Below are positions 58,441-64,000 of a stretch of DNA of 64,000 nt, one piece after another. The DNA is from Aphrophora alni (taxonomy: Eukaryota > Arthropoda > Insecta > Hemiptera > Aphrophoridae): positions 92,992,861 through 93,056,860 of the forward strand of contig OY740774.1 in assembly GCA_963513935.1 (NCBI GenBank), written 5' to 3'. Positions within the stretch are counted from its first letter, which is position 1, and each line of letters begins with the position of its first letter. The notes below the pieces were generated by a model, which had not been told where the DNA came from, made no database searches, and worked only from the letters and a program-made list of their open reading frames with translations. The position numbers were made by a program, and so were the translations under genes.

Positions 58441-61400
58441 ATAGCTTTTTTTGCTCATTCAAATAAAATAATATAATCCCTTATCAATAGAAACAATCTT
58501 CTAAACTTTATCACAAGCATTGACATGTCGACAAGTCTATCGTTCAACTTTAAGTTTAACGTTCAACAAGTCCGGTTACGAAACAGAACAAACCCGTCAC
58601 CCCAACCTCTCATCTTTTACTTCTTAGAGAACTTTAACTCTAACTTTTAGTAAGTATAATAAATCTGACTCACTTTTATCTCATTGTCTATTTATGGTAA
58701 TTCCATATATATTCTAAATAGGCTACATTAATTGAAACGTTACTGGATCGGCATCAAATCATAAAGACTGGAGAGGAAAATGTTCTTCAGTTAATAAATT
58801 CAGAAACGTTGATAGTCGGAATTAAACACTCGGTGTTATACAACAACCCTCTGTTTTTAATTTTTAATGGATATTTTTCTTTAGAAGTATTTGTGACAAA
58901 ATTGCATTGCTATCTAGTGAGTATTTTGGTCATTTACAGTCATTCGTATATCTTGTAAACGTAAATTAAGTTCTAATTAATCAGCTGTTAATAAATTCAT
59001 TTTTGTTCTTACAAGAAACTGACAGCTGTACGTTCATACAGGCTTAGTGTATTTGAAAGATATAATCAATAAGAACGTTTTCTTTAGCTCGAATATTAAA
59101 AATTTGCCTTGATACAAACCGACACATTGTGAGTTATAAATACATCTTGTAAAATGTGCTGCATTTTTGGACGGTCTAAATAGTTAGCTGTTGTTTCCAT
59201 TGAATTTTCTCTCTCTCTCCCCTCGCCCCTCCCATTACAAACTTCTTTTATACTGTATACCTTATGCTCCAATTTTGAAAATAAAATTAGCATTTTTTCG
59301 TTGCAATCCAAATCCAAAAAAAATCTTACGAGTGACCAAACAACCGTACACTCGCACATTCCTTTGTTTGTTACTGAAGTCTACGGCCATCTTCTCTCCA
59401 GCCACAACGACGAAAGATTTCATTAACCTTGCTGGTTCAATTGTATACTAATAAAACTGATATTGAATTTGTGTCCAAAAATGTGAATTACTTTGAAAAA
59501 CAAATCACTTAACATGATCAAAATCCTCTTCCTTATTCAAGTCTAGATGTACACAATAAAACGAGATACGAAAATCTCAATTTAACTGAATGGAAATTAA
59601 CATTTTTTTTTTGTATTATCTCCTACATTAACATTGATTTAAATGTTGGTTATAAATTATTCATTACTTTACATATTGCAAACGTTACATATAACAATAT
59701 GCAATTCCAGTACAGCAGCAATGACAAATAGTTCAGAATTACACAATTTTAAATATCGCTCCCAGAAAAATATTCAGAAGCCATATTTATAATTTTAAAT
59801 TAATTTCCAAGTAATTATTTTAAAACAATTTTGAGAAACTCAAATTTTCTTTATCCCTTTAGGATCGTGAACACAATTAATTTAAGTAAGTATTTACCAT
59901 TAGTTCTTCAATTCTACGCTTATATTTTTCATATTATCATAATTATTTCAGGATCATATTTTATATTTTACAATGATATGCATACAGTTTAACATATTTA
60001 GATTTTTAAGAAAAACCTTTAGACAATTTTATGCTTGTTCTGTTTTTATAGAATTAAAAAAAAAAACCCCCGAACTATAGTCATTGATAGTTACACGTAT
60101 TGATATAATCATCAGATTAAGAAATAACAGAATAATTGGAACGAAGATAAAATACATTATTATTTGTATAATTTATTTTCACTCTTTAAAATAGTGTTTT
60201 AATTTAGATTGTCAATAACAGATAATTCATAATGATGTGGTTAACTAAAGCTGAGAACATCTCACTTATATAGTGAAGAAACATCAGAAGGGAAACAACA
60301 TGAAAGATGTATTTTTGTGTATTAAGGGTTCAAAAAACAACAATTTTTTTATTATAATACTTTTTCCTTATTGCACTGCATTTTTATTTACTGTGTATTT
60401 AAAAGAATTAAATGATAGTTCAGTAATGATGTAATAACTTACAGTTGATTATTCGCCTTGTTGTTGTTTTTTTTTTTTTTTTTTTCCCCCTAAACAAAAG
60501 ATACAACAACCGCTATTCGAAACCGATTTTTTAAAAATCTATCTATTATATAAACTTCTTTCGCAACATATATTTTTTCAAACTGACGAAGTATTATTAA
60601 AGTTGAGGGGACCCAAGTATACTAACTTATCTCTTATAATAAATGTATATAAATAATATTTCTCATAACATGCTTAACTAAAGTACAAAATTCTAATTAT
60701 ATCACGAGAAAAACAGAATAATTTTTTGCAATAATTTAAACATTAGTATGAGAAACTATGTTGCTCACACTGTAAGGTAGAGTAGAGCATGCTTGTAAGC
60801 CTAATAAGAAGTATAAAATACAGAAAATAAATGACTAAGAGTGGGACAGCGATATAATAAACTAGGCAAAATAAATTCTAAGATTAGAGCAAAGAACTTC
60901 GAGTTTGTGGTTAGTTTGTTACTGATCCAATCCTTATCAGCACTTCCAATAGTATAACATGTTACCCACTTACACAAGGCATACATACACTCAGCGCGTG
61001 TCTGTAGACAGTAACATTAAGGAGTATTTTACTGTTACTAAAATCGGAACTAATTTAAACAGTTGTTTAGAACAATTTACGAAATTTATAAAACAATATT
61101 TATAATTGACACAATTTATTTTCCACATCTACTACTATTTTGTCTGTTGAGAAAAATTAACGGTTGTCTTTACAGTTTCTCGGTTGAAGTGATCAAGAGC
61201 GATAACGTACCCCCCCATTTCTGTGGTTATTGTTTTTTGTCTCTTTTGAAGATGCAGAATAAAACAATACCTAAACCATAGCAAAAGCTGTCACTCTACT
61301 TAAACTTCACAACTGTGTTGTAGTATCTTTGACGATATTCGGTATATACGATTCAACATTGAAATTTGATCCAAATTACCTTATGATCTACAACGTGAGG

Positions 61401-62393
61401 TAAATGTCTCTCAAATTTAATGACAGCTATATGAACCAATATAGTGTCAGGCAAAGAAAATTATATTTAACCCTATGGGGATACCATGCAGCAGTGTAAA
61501 TCAATCTGAATAAATTAAAGTTAAAACGGTATTGGAGCTTTATCGTAAATATAAACTATTATTATTTAAAACAACTGACTGTAGTTTAACGTAGGTTAGC
61601 GCCTGATAGGAGTTTTTAGCGCCTGAAAAATTAACTACGTTTTTCGTATTATAATAAGAAAGACAGTATATTAATCAAAGAATATGATTAAAGATAAATG
61701 TAAAAGTTAATATTCCAATCTTTAAATCGGATTGAAATAGTTTTGATAAAATATAATTTTTGGTCCAAATATAATAAACATTTTAATACCGGTCAGATTT
61801 TGATGAAACTAATAGTAATAGTGCGTTTTTCGTCCTAGAGGTGACTATATTATATATCATATCCTTATTATGCAACAAAAATAGACTTTTAACTGAAACG
61901 TTGTTTAAAACTGACCTTAATTTTCCATAATATCTCCTAACTTTCAACAATTTGTTTCTAAAAACATTAATTAAAGTGACAAACTTTAACACCTAAATTG
62001 GCGTTTCTTTCATGCTTCCTTTTTTATATTACTTGCATCAATTTAAAATATGCAACTGAAGTAGGCATTTTCCCACTGAATTTATCAATTGTTTTACATT
62101 TATTAACAGACAATCAACATAATTGAAACGTGTAAACAAATTTATATTAATTCCTAAACTACTGAGTTTGAAGTATTCCTTTGTTTAAAAATTAGAACCC
62201 TATTAGTGTTACATTTGCATATTAAGCAATATGATAACGAATATTAATATATGAGAGATATATTTTATTTTATAAGTATTAAAATAAATGACTGCGTAAG
62301 TACCAATAATCCAGAAAGAATAATCTACATATTTAAAACATAATTATTTTGTTATCCTATTAGGGGCTCTAAAAAGTAAACAAAAGAGTGTAG
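58441..62393. other. AT-rich DNA, no gene seen
   Basis: Short frames only. Homopolymer features: a T19 run at about 60467-60485 followed by C5. A CT-rich patch (tctctctctcccctcgcccct) lies near 59210-59230. No gene or RNA supported. Confidence 0.5.
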
Positions 62394-62527
62394 CCAATGT
62401 TTTAGGTATTATTTCGTTTATTACAAAGTTATTCGTAGCACACAAAAATATATAAGTGCATACATTGACATCTTCTGTTGTGCTACGAAAACGTTTGTAA
62501 TAAACGAAATATTAGCTAAGACATTCT
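62394..62527. mobile_element. Compact terminal hairpin, family 7
   Basis: Left arm 62394-62444 (ccaatgttttaggtattatt, tcgtttattacaaa, attcgtagcaca) is inverted at 62476-62527. The right arm has tgctacGAAAACGTTTGT, a GAAA followed by palindromic AACGTT, but no CTGANGA. A further, single copy of the arm is at 62682-62750 (aaaaagtaaacaaaa, ttagctaatattt, tttattacaaa). PLE origin is inferred by analogy. Confidence 0.5.
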
Positions 62528-62626
62528 CAAAATGTTTGGTTACATTTTGTATTATTTATATATACAAGAAGGAATATTTATAATATAAATTTCTTCCAAT
62601 AAAATACCAACATTTTTAATATTTCT

Positions 62627-62629
<3 letters not shown>

Positions 62630-62681
<52 letters not shown>
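62630..62681. repeat. (TA)n microsatellite
   Basis: About 52 bp of uninterrupted AT. Confidence 0.95.
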
Positions 62682-62683
<2 letters not shown>

Positions 62684-62950
62684 AAAAAGTAAACAAAACA
62701 ATATAAGGAATTTTTAGCTAATATTTAATTTATTACAAACTCATTTCTAGGGCAATATCAATTAATAAATACATATATAAAATATTTGATAAAAAAACAT
62801 AAATAAAGCTTTCTATCTTCAGGAGTGTTATCATTATTAGTATTTCTTTCAAACAAAGTTCATATTACTGGTGTATCACTGAAGAGGAGGACCTTGTCGT
62901 TGAAACACGTCTGATACTTTGGCGTATTTTTTGTGAGAATTGTGTTCTGT
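62682..62950 (+). mobile_element. Penelope-like tail, family 3/7
   Basis: Starts with an arm similar to 62370-62440 and ends with an intact-looking hammerhead at 62873 followed by actttggcgtattttttgtg and gtgttctgtgtgtttgt. No coding sequence remains. Confidence 0.5.
62873..62917 (+). ncRNA. Hammerhead ribozyme, family 3, apparently intact core
   Basis: Stem I GTATCA (62873-62878) pairs perfectly with TGATAC (62912-62917). Core CTGAAGA (62879-62885), one extra G, helix II GAGGAC-CTT-GTCGTT with one mismatch, GAA, helix III ACACGT, and C at 62911 as cleavage base. All core identities fit a type I hammerhead; helix III is a near-palindrome. Confidence 0.7.
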
Positions 62951-64000
62951 GTGTTTGTTATACTGTAAAGTTCATATTATTTATTCATAAATTAAAATAA
63001 AAACATTTCCAGTTGACATTTTTAGATACATTTAGTTATTATAGCAATAAATTTAGTTACATGCTGGGATAAATATATCGAAATTGTTTGTCTCTTAGCT
63101 TCTAATTGACATAAAAGGCGTGTGACTAGTCTACGTAAATGTTTTTCACTTAGCTATCTAAAAAGTGTAAGACGTTTAGTGCTAAATGAGAGTGTTCCAT
63201 AAATGTATAACACTATATAATTCTATAAAGATTTTAACAGAAGTGTAAGTTTATTTTTCGATATTTTAATACTAAAAACCAATATATTTCACTAGAAATT
63301 TATTTCATATTTTTTTCACAGATATGTAATGTGTACTTAATAGCGAGTTTTTTTCCTGATATTTAATCCAGTTTTTTTTAATAACATCTGAATAATAAAA
63401 AGGAATAAAAAAAGATATTGGTAAGATATCTGTGTGTTAAATGTGCAGTGCTGTCCAGTCTCCTACACATATGTACAGCTTTATTGGTTGTTAGGGACAT
63501 CACCGGAGCGAGTGAGGACTTTTTTATATAAGTAAATCTACGAAGCCCGATAGGGCCTGGCGCCCACAAAAATTAAAATAGTCAAATGAAAAATGATAGA
63601 GGATTATAGTATCCACATATTGAAATTCATAAAAATCAAATTATAAACGTTAGAAAATTTAAGGGTCTGTTACTCCTAAATGAGAAAATTTATCGAACAA
63701 TAAATAAAAATCTTTAAATTTGATACAGGATCAAAAAACATTATAACAAAGACGACTCCTTGTAATAAATTTAATAGTTAGCAGCCAAATTGGAAAATGG
63801 TTGTCATTTTTCAGAATTTGAAAAAGAGATTTCAAAGTTATATGATATAGTAACAACGGTCCTTCATTGAAAGTTTTTTTTTTTTTAGATAAAAAGTTTA
63901 CGATTATACCTTAAGCACCCACGATAAAATAACTACCTTTCATATTTATTCTTCAAAATTATGTTTTTGATTTTTCCTCCATATCAAATTTAAAGAAAAA
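62951..64000. other. AT-rich DNA, one unassigned open frame
   Basis: A 63-codon minus-strand frame (63378-63569) begins MWAPGPIGLRRFTY and contains KKSSLAPVMSLTTNKAVHMC. Its first half is richer in GC than its surroundings and may be transposon-derived, but I recognise no family. Nothing else seen to the window end. Confidence 0.4.

Noticed and set aside
59191..59451. 86-codon frame in a CT-rich patch
   Set aside because: No domain recognised, and an overlapping 87-codon frame exists on the other strand.
63557..63564. TGGCGCCC as a retroviral-type primer-binding site
   Set aside because: Only eight bases match and there is no LTR on its left.

Overview
The window looks like intergenic DNA from an arthropod, most likely an insect. 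It is strongly AT-rich, contains a degenerate array of the insect-type telomeric pentamer (CCTAA/TTAGG), and holds arthropod-style mobile elements: a mariner relic, a Tc1 relic, a Penelope-like element (PLE) with a GIY-YIG endonuclease, and decayed non-LTR retrotransposon pieces. I recognise no intact host gene, no tRNA or rRNA gene and no bacterial-type operon. Nearly every longer open frame falls in simple sequence, in decayed transposons or in random AT-rich DNA.

The most striking content is a set of Penelope-type termini carrying hammerhead-ribozyme motifs. At least six sequence families are present. Seven copies are compact snap-back hairpins of about 130-235 bp (3246, 18066, 30453, 38274, 42081, 44602 and 62394), each made of two inverted terminal arms with the ribozyme motif, or its remnant, near the apex. 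Other copies are longer tails (12570-12860, 28158-28970, 43730-43930, 47506-47830, 57525-58440, 62682-62950). Helix III of the ribozyme is a different perfect palindrome in most families, which suggests it is maintained as a palindrome rather than as a sequence. Two copies (3359-3403 and 62873-62917) keep every core position I can check.

Layout. 1-10 kb: AT-rich DNA, a dispersed repeat present twice (1300, 7950-9690) whose second copy is split by a 1.26-kb inverted-repeat element, and a 463-bp MITE. 10.7-11.4 kb: a minisatellite of 122- and 109-bp units. 12-15.3 kb: a second copy of a 0.5-kb repeat, a PLE tail, an assembly gap flanked by a duplicated edge, and a 234-bp GA tract. 17-21 kb: deleted mariner, PLE hairpin, Tc1 pseudogene. 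23.2-23.7 kb: telomere-like array. 27.5-31 kb: an unidentified decayed coding segment and PLE pieces. 37-42.3 kb: a near-identical direct repeat pair, PLE hairpins, and two nested TIR elements. 43-46 kb: non-LTR coding remnants. 47-53 kb: a PLE-like pair, TA tracts and a three-copy repeat. 57.5-58.4 kb: the PLE coding tail. 62.4-63 kb: two further PLE termini.

These are elements at different stages of decay sharing a gene-poor region, not genes working together. The functional link I can argue is within the PLE set: the 3' end after the endonuclease at 57525-58220 carries the same ribozyme-like motif and terminal arm as the hairpin at 38274-38453. All similarity statements come from reading by eye; no alignments or folding programs were run.
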